Shown here: piece after piece, positions 21,998 through 33,543 of the stretch
How the letters are laid out: every line of letters begins with the position of its first letter
Numbering within the stretch: the first letter of the stretch is position 1
Origin: Chrysoporthe austroafricana
Taxonomy: Eukaryota > Ascomycota > Sordariomycetes > Diaporthales > Cryphonectriaceae
NCBI GenBank assembly: GCA_001051155.2
Contig: JYIP02000003.1
Location: forward strand, 1,612,001-1,676,000
Reading direction: 5' to 3'
DNA: 64,000 nucleotides
Made by a program: the position numbers and the translations under genes
The notes under the pieces: model-generated
What the model was told of the DNA's origin: nothing
What the model saw: only the letters and a program-made list of their open reading frames with translations
The model's database searches: none

Positions 21998-22341
21998 GGT
22001 GGTCTCAAATTGGATCAAATAGAGGCGATGGTCAGTTTTCGATAGAAACTTCCCACAGCTTTTCACAATCTCAAAATTTTTGAGTAGAGTGTATCTACTC
22101 TACGGTGCTGTATAAAGCCCGGCTCTTAGATACTTGCGCATCTATCACGCCCTGTCAAAGGAGGCATAAATGCAGGACCGGTGAACACACTAGGTATCAT
22201 GAGGCCCCCCATTCTTCCCTCTGCTCATTCTTGGTCTTTCCCGCCAGACGAAGCTTGTCCCTCAAGGGCAATCAAGAGTATCGTTCCCGTCGATACATCG
22301 CGCGAATGTGCCGATCGCAACCGTACCTTCGTCCTCGCAGC
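21998..22341. other. 3' region between convergent genes
   Basis: This 344-bp spacer separates GH5 from the end of the small cysteine-rich gene on the other strand. Nothing else is seen. Confidence 0.4.
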
Positions 22342-22918
22342 TCAACACAACGTGGCCTTGCGGTCATCGGCAAGGCCGGTGTAGGGATCTGTGCCTCGTC
22401 AGCCATTAAAATACTGACGCGACCTTGTGCTCCACTTTGCGGATGTCATGCTTACCGAATTCGAAGTAATTTGTCGAGGTGTTGCCCTCCCCATTGTTGC
22501 AGTCACACGCCGCCTGGGTGAGGCCGCAAGCGAAAATGCAATTGGTGATCTGGCTACCCATCTTACAAGTACAGGAAGACATGGCATCGCCTCTTTTTGT
22601 TCAGTTCGGATTAGTATTCGTGATTCGAGGCAAGGCTCGGTAGCGGCGTATCACTTACCCGAGGCGGAGCTCCAAAGCACCCCCGTCGTTCGCGAAGCTC
22701 TCGTTCAGACTGATGTACGATTCGTAGAGCTTAGCTGCACCTTGATCCGCTGAGCACTTCGCCGTGATTTGGGTCTGTGCGCTGTCATACCAATTGATGG
22801 ACGCTGGGTCGCAGTAATTGGAGAAGTTGTAGGCAAGGGGGAGGCTGACAATGGTGGCGGTGGCCATGGCCATGAAGAGGGCCACGAAGGCGAAGAACTT
22901 GGAGATGAGGTTGAACAT
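22342..22918 (-). CDS. Small secreted protein with ten cysteines
   Basis: Three exons, 22659-22918, 22456-22592 and 22342-22394, join in frame to encode 149 residues. Introns are 22593-22658 (GTAAGT...AAAAAG) and 22395-22455 (GTAAGC, branch GGCTGAC, GAG). The N-terminus MFNLISKFFAFVALFMAMATA is a clear signal peptide. The mature part has ten Cys, clustered in SSCTCKMG, TNCIFACGLTQAACDCNNG and a terminal pair CC. There are several N-glycosylation sites (NFS, NES, NTS). There is no membrane segment or GPI signal. I do not recognise the family. Size, cysteine content and secretion fit a candidate effector or extracellular protein; that role is inference. The last exon is just 53 bp and has no independent support beyond splice signals and frame. 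Confidence 0.72.
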
Positions 22919-23036
22919 CTTCGCGGAAACCGGTAAGGCTTGGTTTGATTCACAAATGAGAGATTGGGACTTATCGGCAGGGCGTTGTCTGGAAACAATT
23001 GTGAATGATGACGTGCCAGATGGATTGAACTGTATC

Positions 23037-25033
23037 CTAGATAACTATGTAATAGTACCTGGATGCCTCATCATATTGCAGAATGACCTCAGACGTCATC
23101 ATCTCGGAATTCAGCACAATCTGCTTCCAGAAATTGATCTCATATGCCCCTGTAAGCCTAGCAGGACTCACAATAGAACAAACATATGAAGTGGTCCCTG
23201 AGATGTCAGCCTTTCCTTCAACGCTATGCCCTGGGTTGATCGTGTTTCCTCGAATGTCCTTGACGTGACTTCCAACAGTCGATGTGGGACACAAGATCAT
23301 GGCCATCTTCACTTGCGCCGGGCCGGGAAGCTCCACCTTGCAGCCGACTACCATCCCGGGCCGAAGGCGATCCTTGAAGGGGACTGACTTCGACGTCGGG
23401 TCCGGGTCATGACTGGAAAGCCTGCCTGCTAGACCCAAGTGACTGGAAGTAGTGTCAGGATCCGTTGATTCAGCCGTACCCTTGGGTACTGCCGAATCCT
23501 GGGCGCGCCGGGAATCAATGTGCATCTGCCAGATTTTCGAGTAGAATGCTTTAGCCTGTTCCTTGGTGACCCCCGGCGTCTTCATACAGCGCTCCTCGAA
23601 TTCAAGCTCCGGAATCTTCAGCAGCTGAGACCCTGACTCTGCTGGGGCGAGTAATCCACTTGAGATTGCAGGAGTACCGGACTGTTCTCGATACAACACT
23701 TATCAGCGCTCTCCAATGCAAGATTGAAGCGACATGGACATTTCGAAAGCTATATAACTCACATTCTTATCGATCCAGTATTTCAACTGACTGTTCGACC
23801 AAGTCATCGGAGCATTGGGCTCATAGATGCTTTGCTTAGGCACCGGAACGAGGACCCTCAGCATCTCCGCATATCTCAACGTGTTCTTGCTGGGCGCACA
23901 ATCGGAATTGCTTGGGTTCACGCAGGCAATGACCACAGTCTTGCACGTGCGATTGCTCGTCGGATCGAATATGTGCTTCAGAATCTTGGTCAAAACGCTC
24001 TGGAGGAATGGCACGTACGCCTTTCTACCCTTTGCCTGCCCGGATGCCGCCCTGGCATCTGCCTCAGTCTTCCCACGGATGCAATCCTTCAGCACAGAGA
24101 GACTCTTGTTGATCTGCAGTGTCTCACGCATCCGGTCCGCACCATGTTCGAACTTGTCACGAGCGGCTTCCGAGCCGGCAAGGTCGATCAGATAGAGCAG
24201 CCCATCCTCCAAGAAAGGTCTGTCAGTATTCTTGATGCGTATGCGGCAGATCGCGTGTGACCTGGATGACGTGTCGTTCTTCTCTGTCGAGGCGGCGCGC
24301 CTGAATGAGTTCGCGGCCTCAACGAGGCCACTAACCACATTGACATCTGTAGCAAGGTGCTCTTGTGCATCGACGATCTGGGTGACACCGAACGAGTCCT
24401 CAAGGACCGAGACGGGCTTTCGAGCGTCGAGGAGATCAAATGCAGCGTTCCCTGAGAGCTCGATGATGGTCATGTAGATCTTTGTCGAGCTCTTGGATGG
24501 CACGTCCAGCAGCGTGCGAATCACGAGCTGTTCTAGACGGCTGATAGTGAACGTCTTTCCGGAGCCGGTCTGGCCGTAGGCAAACAAGGTGCCGATGCCG
24601 CCGTTCTGTGCGAATGGAACGAGATCCTTGACCACGTCTTCGTAGATCTCCTCGGTTGACGCTTGTATATCGAAAGCTCGGTCGAGACGAAACTTGGAGG
24701 ACTGCAGAGACCGTGTAAGTCAGCGACTGAGCCGCGCAGGCGATACCGATGGCAGTGTGAAGTGACTGGCTGACAAACCTTGAGCTGAGGGCCGCCTTTC
24801 GGTGCATTATGGAGTTCGTGAAGGTCAATCAACCCCTGACCAGGCTGTCGAGGGAAGATCGCGGTACGAAAGCCAAGAGTTGTTTCCTCTTCCAGCAACG
24901 GTCTCATACGCGCGCAGACGATCATATCGGAGCTGGCCGTATCTGCGAGGGCGAGAGCTTGCTCAGAAGGAGGCTTGAAGTTTCTCACGAGAAATTCGAA
25001 TCGAGCCGCATTGCGGCTAAGAAACTGCTCCAT
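23037..25033 (-). CDS. Kinesin motor protein
   Basis: Exons are 24779-25033, 23763-24701 and 23037-23681; introns are 24702-24778 and 23682-23762. The product is 612 residues. The motor has a P-loop GQTGSGKT at residues 128-135. Switch I is in NDTSSRSHAICRI, and switch II is in LIDLAGSEAARD, followed by INKSLSVLKDCI. The N-terminal extension is short and the motor is close to the N-terminus. The overall layout is nearest to kinesin-13-type depolymerases, but I would not assign the class firmly. The C-terminal ~210 residues (exon 3) have a KxxE-rich helix then a beta-rich domain that I do not recognise. The first ATG is at 25033; the sequence just upstream (branch GGCTGAC, then TTCACAG) could be the end of a 5'-UTR intron. 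Confidence 0.88.
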
Positions 25034-25761
25034 GATGAAGGCTGTGAATATGATCTTGTCAGCCTGATGCGACACCGATTCACCGAGAGACTGTGGAAGG
25101 ACAGAGATGGCTCATGATCTCAGCAGAGGATGTGGAATTTTTAATGTCTGCCTTCGCGCGTTGGTGGTTTCTAGTTGTTTCAGCTCGCGCTTGGTACAAA
25201 GAAGCTGGTTTCTACGGACGAAAGCAGTAATACACAAACGCCTCGTGTGCATTAGTCCCTATCCCACCGCCATTTCCCAAGGAGCTGTCACATTACTGTT
25301 CCGGTTGTGAAGACGTGAACAGACTCCTCACATCGTTCGTATGTTTGGACAGAATCGCGGGCAAAACTCGTTCACTCAATTCAACATCACCGTCACGGAA
25401 GCACTTAGGTAGTGAACTAAACAATTTGTCCAGCCGAATATCGACCGCCTAAAGACGGACCAAGCGCTAATAGTACGCAGCTCTGGTAAGGGTTAAGGTA
25501 CTAGCTGTTCCACTTTTCTCGCACGTGCCAACGCGTCCTAAATTGGAATTAAGTGGGGATGCCATGCTCAAATTTGACGCGACAAAATTGGGTGGCTGGG
25601 AGACACTGCTCCACTTCCAACGACGTGTCATCTCTCACCTTCTTCACCCTTACTTCTGTTCAATGATGACCATCACGCACTTTTGCCCCTCCATTTTGCA
25701 TTTCGCTTCAGGTCGAAGTCCCTCCGAAGCACTACATCCCACTCTGCAGAAGCCGCACGCA
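25034..25761. other. Kinesin upstream region, no gene seen
   Basis: This spacer contains the kinesin promoter. No supported frame was found on either strand. Confidence 0.4.
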
Positions 25762-26119
25762 GCGCTGGTCATTCGCACCCAGGTGGCCGGCCTCTCTCTG
25801 CTATCCACGACTGACGTCGTGGTAGGAGGGTGAATATTGGTCTCTGGGAGGTAGCCCCCGCAAGGAGTGTGGCCGATTGCGAACCCGGCATCGCCTGCTG
25901 CGCCGTCGAAAGCCCTCTGTTCAGATACTGCATTGCACGCCGCAGTAGCACCCTGGAGCATTGGTCATTCGCACCCTTAGTCAAGCGACAGGATTCTGTA
26001 CTGCACGTCAGCCTACGCTACGTGTCGGAAGAACCTGGGCTCTGGGCGGTAGCCTCCATCTCGGCCCGTGATCTGTGAAGGCACGTTCCCGGTGGATGAG
26101 TGGCCGATTGCGAACCCGG
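25762..26119 (+). repeat. Degenerate tandem duplication, about 200-230 bp unit
   Basis: Three short blocks recur in the same order and orientation. GGTCATTCGCACCC occurs at 25767 and 25963. CTCTGGG(A/C)GGTAGCC occurs at 25842 and 26040. GTGGCCGATTGCGAACCCGG occurs at 25869 and 26100. The offsets are 196, 198 and 231 bp, so the two copies have diverged with an insertion of about 33 bp in the second. The array lies 230 bp upstream of the coiled-coil gene. Confidence 0.65.
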
Positions 26120-26351
26120 TGTTTCTTGTCGTGCCGTTGGGCTGCCAGACGTTGGAGACCCTGCCTCTGCCACCTGCCACTCCGTCGATCTTTGCTTCCC
26201 TTCGTTGACCCTTCGAGTCAAGGCTGCTCTATCGCAAAAAGCCTGGGCGGGCGGGATCCTGTGTTCGCATGAGCGAACTCATGCGACACCGGGGCTTCAG
26301 TTTTTGCCAGTGACTGCTGATGACAACGTGTGATAGGTAAACGACTCTAGG

Positions 26352-27580
26352 ATGGCTGCAGAAGCTTCCTCGCCCAAGGCGTCCTCGCCGCACAAGATTG
26401 ATCTACGCAGCGTTTCTGCTGTCGTTGGTTGGGCTGATGCTGAACCACAGGCTCTTGGGGCATCCCTGTCTTCAACGCCCGCGTCTCTAGATCTCGACTT
26501 CGATTCAACCTCCAGGACTGCCTCCTTCAGGCTTCGCATTGTTCTGTCTCAACGCCGTCCAGCGGACAAGACTGTGCCCATTTATCTGATGATCCATTCC
26601 CAACAGATCCAGTCAGTCGTCGAACCTGTGCCTGCTCAAGCACAAGTCGACGCTGAAGTGTCGCGTGACAAGACGCATCACTTGCTGTTGCACCTCAAGG
26701 ATCCTCCAACTCTCATCATGCCGCCCGAGCCACTGCATCCGAAGGACAAGACCCAGACAGCCCTACTGAGGTCTGTACGATCAGCTGCCCGGCGCCATGC
26801 TTTGTCGATCTACATACGACATGGCATCCTGTCCCGACCTCAGCTCTCGGCACTCTGTGAGGCTGCATATCAAGAGTTCGGTCCTAGCAGCCGTCTCGGG
26901 GACATCGTTACTTTCTATGGTGGCCGAGGTGGCAAGGTCGTCGAGTGTGCTGAGCTTGGTGGGCCGGTTGAAAGTCCTCCATCGTACAATGAACTTGGGG
27001 CCGGCCCCCCGATGCCTCCAATGTCATATGGTAAGTACAGTCATCTCTTAAATATACACGTGCCAGCCGAGGCTGACTATCTCATCAAGACTCGGACGCA
27101 GCTACGTCGTCGAAGAAGCGACGGCTGACCAGCCCTGATACTCGGGAGTTCGACATTTCACTTGTCGAAAACATCTGCAAAAAGATTTGTGCTGAACAAT
27201 ATGCCACGTTGCGTGCCGAGCTTTCAGCATCCGAAGCTCGCATTGTAGATCGTCTCGATCAACGCCTCAACGATCGTTTCTCTGGCCTGAACGAGGATTA
27301 CCAGGCAAGGCTGAAAAAGCTCGAGGGGCAGATCCAGGCTATCAAGGATGATTTTAGCAGGTTGGATGAGACATGCCACGGGGACTTAGAGACACTAGAG
27401 GAGCGAATTCAAGAGGTCAGTGATGATGTCGATTGGCGGGTCGACAATGAGGTGGAAGACAGGGTTCTTGGTATCAAGATTGATCTCGAGGATTACGTCA
27501 AGGATGAACTGAGGAATACTGAAGATATCCTCAAGCAGCGTCTTGCAGAAGCAAGCTTTTCTTTGCAATTCAATGAATAG
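26352..27580 (+). CDS. Uncharacterised nuclear-type coiled-coil protein
   Basis: Exons 26352-27030 and 27090-27580 flank a 59-bp intron (GTAAGT, branch GGCTGAC, AAG) and give 389 residues. Residues 1-225 are mixed, with a conserved-looking core (FRLRIVLSQRR..DKTVPIYLMI, then a helical RHALSIYIRHGILSRPQLSAL). Directly after the splice comes a basic TSSKKRRLTSP, a likely nuclear localisation signal. Residues ~250-385 are charged and heptad-like (ARLKKLEGQIQAIKDDFSRL), predicted coiled coil. I recognise no family. The composition, with a Pro-rich linker before the basic cluster, suggests a lineage-restricted fungal regulator or structural protein. Confidence 0.7.
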
Positions 27581-29539
27581 AGCCGTGGCAACTACGTGCA
27601 ACGTATCGCAAGGCCAGTACCCTTCCGGACCGGGCTCATTTAAGAGTTGCCTGGATCGCCTACCATAGCAGACTCGTATTAAAAAAGCCCGCTGGGCTAG
27701 GAGTTTCACCACCCGTGTCCCACTCGATCTCCATCTCCAGAGCCAGCATCTCCCCTGCATCCGCTATTGCTGCATGGTATCCGCGGAGCGACCCACAGCA
27801 TGTACCCACAGCGCTCCCCAGGTCATCGTCCGAAAAGACCATGGGCGCCTGGCCCATCTGCCTCTGGTCCCGGCCCCACTGTCGCGCGTGCCACCATGCG
27901 ACCTTGAAGTCTCGGGCGCGCTCGTAGGAGGGACTAAAGGGCTCAGTGACCTGGTTCCGCATAATCGCTGCCACATACCGGTGGTCTTGGACTTGCTTAG
28001 CCGTTCGAAGCAAAGCCTAGCCCACGGGATAAGTGTCTCCGGTATTAGCATGTCTCTGGCTCCTAATCCTGTGCATTAGTCTGGAGGTACCAAGGCCAGG
28101 ATAGTGGACCGAAGCGCAGCAGAGAGTGGTGAAGGGTATGAGACGCTCGCGCCAACCAACAGGGTCATACCCGGCTCCGGGGAATGAAACTAGCGCCCGC
28201 CCATGACCTCGAAGCTTCGACGGCATCTCTCAACGTGCTAGAGGGTCTTTAGATGATCTTGCCGTGTTCCAGAACGCAGCAGTTGAAGGGGTATTTAGAC
28301 GGGTAGATGATGTGCGCATCAAGGATGGCGACTTCGCCGAGACTGTCAGTTAGTTAGCTGCCGAGGACGAAGTGTCGATCTAGGGAGTTTTGGCTGTGGA
28401 AGACGGGGGGTGGATGAAGTAGGGCTGTCAGATCAGATCTCTCCAAGTCATGGCAACTTGCCGACGGAGCTTAGTAGGTAGGTCCTCTAATAGTGAGTTT
28501 TCGAAGGTATAAGACTTCAACTCCACTTCCATTATATGGAGATGGCTGGTTTGGTAGCGAAGCGTCTATCTCTCCTAGCAACGGTGCTGGGCGGCTTGCT
28601 GCGTTGTCCGTAGTTGGTCTGGACGACTAGTAAGGTCGCCTGGAGAGCTTCTTGAGTGCCGACGAGACCATTTTGCAAGGCAAGCCCGGGAGATTTCAAT
28701 GCTCTGTTAACAAGAGCATTAGTTGGCCCCACCAGAACTTACGCAACGACGTAGGTTCAAGTCTCTTGTAATGTTGTAGCCTAGGAACAAGTTTAGACGG
28801 GCAGCGAGCGGCAATGGCCGACGCGTACGCACACGCCAACCGCAGACGAGTGTGCCTACCGCTAAGTATTCATGCGTTAAAATGGCGTGATCGAGAGCAT
28901 ATCAATTGTAATGCTCATTCACCTACTTCCCAAAATGCTAAAGCTCGACGACTCTGTCATTTAAGGAATCGAATCCCACATCACTAGATTCATTGACAAA
29001 CTTGACTGTCTTCTGATGACCCTCTTCAAATGTGCAACATCCAGAGTCAGATCAGGGAATCTGTCATTCAGGATGATAGTTAAATGTAGATGTTATATGC
29101 TCGTAGTCTCAGAACCTAGATAGGTGCCAATATGGCTAAAGGTTTTCTTGGACCAGACCGCAAAGTACTTAAGCAGATAAGCACCTGAGATGCGAACTAG
29201 ATGTCAACATTTAAAGACCTAGTTAGAGCGGGAGCGAAGCACCACCCTTAGTCTATGCGAAGATTCTCTTCCAACAAGAAAGCCAGTTATAATTCCAGTC
29301 TTGAACCAAAGACGAAGGTCCGTTGATAACATGAGTGGCTGCTTACAAATCCGAACTCGGTACGGCACAGCCTGACATTGATTACCAATTCTGATGTCAA
29401 CAGTCTCTGCACTACAGCTTTGAATGATATATTGAATGAATCCTTTCCTGACGAAGAGATTCTGAAAGTACTCAGTGTACTACTCTACTTCTCGATTTTA
29501 GACTCTGCATTAAGTCTGGGATTTATTAATAGATGCAAG
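27581..29539. other. Gene-poor stretch with a possible gene fragment
   Basis: This 2-kb stretch has no intact gene. On the minus strand 27660-28013 has protein-like content (see separate entry). From 28230 to 29500 codon bias is lost and stops are frequent in all frames. Confidence 0.45.
27660..28013 (-). pseudogene. Possible gene fragment, unrecognised
   Basis: A 117-codon frame has protein-like composition (VQDHRYVAAIMRNQV, then ERARDFKVAWWHARQWGRD, then DDDLGSAVG). It has no plausible start region: stops flank its upstream end within a few codons, and no splice partner was found. I do not recognise it. It could be the last exon of a decayed gene or a chance frame; the long run without rare codons favours the former slightly. 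Confidence 0.3.
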
Positions 29540-30777
29540 ATGGCCCCGATCCGCCTTGGCATACTGGGCCTCTCTTCCTCCGCCGTAACCTCTTGGGCGA
29601 GCAATGCCCACCTACCGTATCTCCTATCCCCGCGCGGCAGATCCAAATTTACCATTGTGGCGCTCTGCAACTCCAGTGTCGATTCTGCGAAGAGAGCCAT
29701 CCAATTGTATGGCCTCGATACAGCGAGCACCCGGGCGTATGGTGACCCCGTAGCACTGGCGGCAGATCCTGGTGTCGATCTTGTCGTCTGCTGCACGCGC
29801 GTTGACACACACTACGCTCTGACCAAGCCAAGTGTTGATGCTGGAAAGGACGTGTTTGTGGAGTGGCCGTTGACGCACGATGTAGAGCGGTCACGAGAGC
29901 TGGCCGACTTGGTGGCTGAGAAAAGTGTTCGCACGATGGTGGGCTTGCAGGGACGACTGGCGCCCGTTATTCTGAAGATGAAGCAGTTGGTTCACGGAGG
30001 GAGGCTGGGAAAGGTCTTGAGCAGTGAAGTGCGGGCTTTTGGAGGCACAGTTGATCGCGAGACTGTCTCGGAAGGATTGAGATACTTTGCGGAGAGGAGC
30101 ATTGGTGGAAACATTTTCATGATCGGCTTTGCACATCGTGAGTATCAGGCATCTTTGGATCCTGTTGCAAGCTGGCTGACAGATATCATGAAGTGTTTGA
30201 TCATCTGCAGTCTGTCCTTGGTGAGGCCAAGGACGTAAAGGCTCACCTCCAGCTCCAAAGGCCCAACATGAAACTTCGCGACCCTTCGGGGAAAATTGTT
30301 GGCGAAGTGGCATCTGATGTTCCTGACTTGATCATCGCCACCGGCTCCCTCGAACCCTCGGACGTCGTTCAGAATGGAGCTATTTTACACGTCCGTTTCC
30401 GTCGCGGTCAGCAGTTCAAGGGAGAACCTGCACTTACGTGGCACGTTAACTGCGAGCGTGGTGAGATTCGCCTAGTTTCACCAAGCGGCACATCGCTCCA
30501 CGCAAGCTCATACTCGGAGCCCGTCACGATCGATGTGCATAACTTCGCGACGGATAATGTTAGCCATGAGGATTGGGAGTGGCCCGAGTGGGAAGAGGAG
30601 AGTGATCTGCCTATCATGAGTCGGAGTGTCGCGAAGCTGTATGAAGCATTCTATGACCATGCCATCGAAGGTCATGATAGACAATACCCTGACTTCTCTG
30701 ACGCTTTGGACCGGCATCAACAGCTGAGCTCAATGTTGACTGGATGGACGTCGAACTCGCAAGCAGGCACTATTTGA
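29540..30777 (+). CDS. Gfo/Idh/MocA-type oxidoreductase, Gal80-like
   Basis: Two exons, 29540-30137 and 30194-30777, around a 56-bp intron (GTGAGT, branch GGCTGAC, AAG) encode 393 residues. The N-terminal Rossmann motif is MAPIRLGILGLSSSAVTSWA. It is followed by VDLVVCCTRVDTHY, and by KDVFVEWPLTHD, which corresponds to the EKP/EWP motif of this superfamily. The C-terminal part (VFRA-like sheet, then HVNCERGEIRL) fits a Gal80-type domain. In yeast Gal80 is a transcriptional repressor rather than an enzyme; filamentous-fungal homologues may be dehydrogenases. The EWP in place of the enzymatic EKP lacks the catalytic lysine, as in Gal80 proteins, so a regulatory or sensor role is possible. The ATG chosen begins the family N-terminus; the open frame upstream has no homology. 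Confidence 0.85.
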
Positions 30778-32289
30778 TTACTTGTCCCTGGTAGATGATT
30801 CCAAGAACTCCGAGGTCGCTAGCAAGCTTACCACAATTAATCGATTGGATGACGAGAAGAAGATTAGGGGTCGACGCAGATCCCCTTCTGAATTGCTTCA
30901 GTGATCCTGCCTTTCCATGGCCTCGCGGCATCTTGTAACTGGTCCTGAGCATACAACAAGTCCATAGCTTTGGACCCGACGCGTCATTCGCCATTTTAAA
31001 TAATCCTTCCATAGCCTCATTTACCTCGGGCGAGCATCCCTGGATGGGCCTTTTGCGCCTTGCATTTCGACTTGTCAACCCGAACGTTGGTTGCCAGGGC
31101 ACAACGTACTTTGCCTGCTGGGCAGCTGCTTTAATTTTGCACAATTAATTACCCTGAAGAGTTGTGAGTTCTTACTGCATTACGAAAAGACGTGACTTTT
31201 CGCTGTTTTTGCTGTTTTTGCAGTGTCTGGTCCGCTTATATTAGCGTCGCCTCGTTCACATCAAGATATGATCACATGCCCGAGCAACTCCTGTCTTTCA
31301 ACCGGCCCGATGTTCGTATCCTGGTGAAATAATTACGTGCTTGTTACGACACAGACCCAGCACCTCGCGCACAGCTTACTGCAGTAGGGACTTATGGCTT
31401 AGGCTAACCTCTTTTCTCTGCGCACGATTCGATTTATTGATCTCGGTTCTCGGTAGCGATATCCGTGCGCTGTGAAACGTTGCGGCGAAGCCCTGTCGGC
31501 TGTGCCTCAAATATATGCAGCTCTCACCATCTCTCACCTCTGATCATCTCATTTCGATCGTCTAGGCGTTGCCACGTGAGAACCCCTCCAGAGGCGCCCG
31601 CACGCTTCCTACTGGGTATGTAGCAGCGCAGCTGCATGTATCGGGAATCCACCAGACTGTGGGTCCGCGTGGCAGCCATTATCCGTGGCACCCACGATGT
31701 CGTTGAGAGGCTCCAACGCAGTGGGAGTGAGAAACGCAGGCTAGAGTCCGCTGCTTTTCTTGTGTTTAGTGCTGATACTGTACTTACGGTAGAGCCTCCA
31801 GTCACCACTAGTCCGAGCATCCAATACGCTCAAGTGGTCAACGCGGGGTTCTAGTTATCTTCCAAAATAAAGTTTCGGCTCAACATCACGCGCTGCAACC
31901 AAAGTGTAGCGCTTACCATGCCTATCTCGCAGAGGGTTTGTGGGTTCGTGCCGTTAGTGCATATGCACCAACAGGGACCGGTGCTGCGCGGCCATATTCC
32001 GTAGCCCGCTCTCGGTGGGCCATCTTATGCTCGCAAAGTGCCCCCCCACCCCCGAACACCCCAGGGGAGACATCGTGCCGTCGACTGCCTTGAAACCTTT
32101 TTTGTATGACACACCTTGCTTCTCAGTAGATTTGGGGTGGTGATTTAGGATTTTGCCTCCTTGACTTCCCATCCTGGTATAGGAGACTCAGAGGGTGCCC
32201 TTCACGAAAGTGAAAACGTGTTACTATTCATGACCATACCTGGACGACACCATTTGCGCGGTCCAGAACTGGAAGTGAGGGAAGACATC
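30778..32289. other. Gene-poor spacer
   Basis: This 1.5-kb spacer contains short frames without support. The minus-strand frame at 30770-31144 overlaps the end of the oxidoreductase gene and has no recognisable domain. Confidence 0.45.
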
Positions 32290-33543
32290 ATGGAATCTGA
32301 AAACCTCAGCAAGAAAAGCTCTGACAGCTGGAAGAGAGAAGCTGCCAATCTCTCCGGCTTTGAGGAATTTCGTTTGCTCACGCTACTTGGACGGACTGCG
32401 GTAAGTTCTCTCACAGTCCATGCGTTCTCGGCGACCATCTAGATTCTCACGATCTCGAGGATGTGGTTATGTAGATATATGAGCTTTGTTAACCCAGCCC
32501 AGAAAGCTTTTGCCTTTTCTAAAATTGTAACCCTTGAACTGTGTTGTTTCAGAAAAGTACTGCACTAACACGAGGCCTATAGGACGCACAAGCGCCAAAT
32601 CCCATCCTTGGTGATCCTTACGCCCAGGAGACGTTAGATCGGTGCATATTCAAACAGGATCACCGCCTCTTCACCCATTCTGATGATCACCGATGGGTGC
32701 GATACTCATGCAACCGGGCTAAGACTATCGACAAGTGGTGTCAACAGTTTCTGGACAATCACACCGAAGAGAAAGTTCAGGTGCTGAACCTATGCTGCGG
32801 CCTTGATTCTAGAAATCTGCGGACTCGATGGGGTGAAAACGTGCGCTGGGTTGACGTCGACGTCCCTAACGTAGTCGACCTACGTAACAGGGTTATGCCA
32901 TCACCGCAGGGCAACTACAGCTTACGAAGCCTTTCCATCACGACGGATGGCTGGTTCAAAGATAGTAAGTGATCCTGATGAGGGTCTGGCTTTGCATCAG
33001 GTCAATCACCTCCAGCTTACCTACACGCTCACACACCACCTTCTCCCAGTACCCGCCGACCGCAAAACTATAATAATTTGTGAATGTTATCTTTATTGGG
33101 TGGATGCTGGCAAGGTTAAGCGATTGTTTCGAGATCTTGTGGACTACTTTGGCGCAGGGCAATTCATTTTCGACACCATTGGCATGCTCACCAAAAAACA
33201 TGAGCCAGATGCTCTGAAAAAGTCGCCATTAGCGGTCAAGTGGGCAATCGACGATGTGCGGGAGATCGAGAAGTTCCATCCGAAGCTCAAACTGACCGGG
33301 CGGGTTAGGTGGCCGGAGTATTTGGGTAACGAACTGCCAATGGGACAGAATCTGCCCCCGGTATTTGGACCATGGACGACAGCACTCCTGTCTTTTAAGA
33401 ATCACTCGTCGTTCAAAGACTGCTTACAAGTTGCGCGCTTCGACTTCGGCGATCGAGCCATATCGGTGAATAGTAGCGATTTCACAGACATCAGCCAACA
33501 GGATGAAGCGAAGAGCGTCTCGGAGAAACCCGAAGCCGCCTAG
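32290..33543 (+). CDS. LCM-family (TcmP-type) methyltransferase
   Basis: The product is 328 residues from exons 32290-32400, 32583-32964 and 33050-33543. Introns are 32401-32582 (GTAAGT, branch CACTAAC, TAG) and 32965-33049. The fold is the leucine-carboxyl-methyltransferase type. The SAM motif I is VQVLNLCCGLDSRNLR, followed by WVDVDVPNVVDLRNR (motif II) and TIIICECYLYWVD after the second splice. That splice joins WFKD to IPADRKT with the right phase and removes a stop. Relatives include PP2A carboxyl methyltransferase and polyketide O-methyltransferases such as TcmP; the CCGLDSR and YLYW patterns are closer to the latter. The target is unknown. No polyketide synthase lies in the window. Confidence 0.87.

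Noticed and set aside
23015..23060. A 22-bp GT...AG segment near the kinesin stop as a last intron
   Set aside because: It is far below the minimum intron length in this window; the plain stop is preferred.
26600..27600. An antisense gene opposite the coiled-coil gene (27395-27760)
   Set aside because: Most of it lies opposite a supported exon, and the remainder has no domain.
28735..28790. B-box-like GGTTCAAGTCT as a tRNA gene
   Set aside because: No matching A box, no cloverleaf could be drawn around it.
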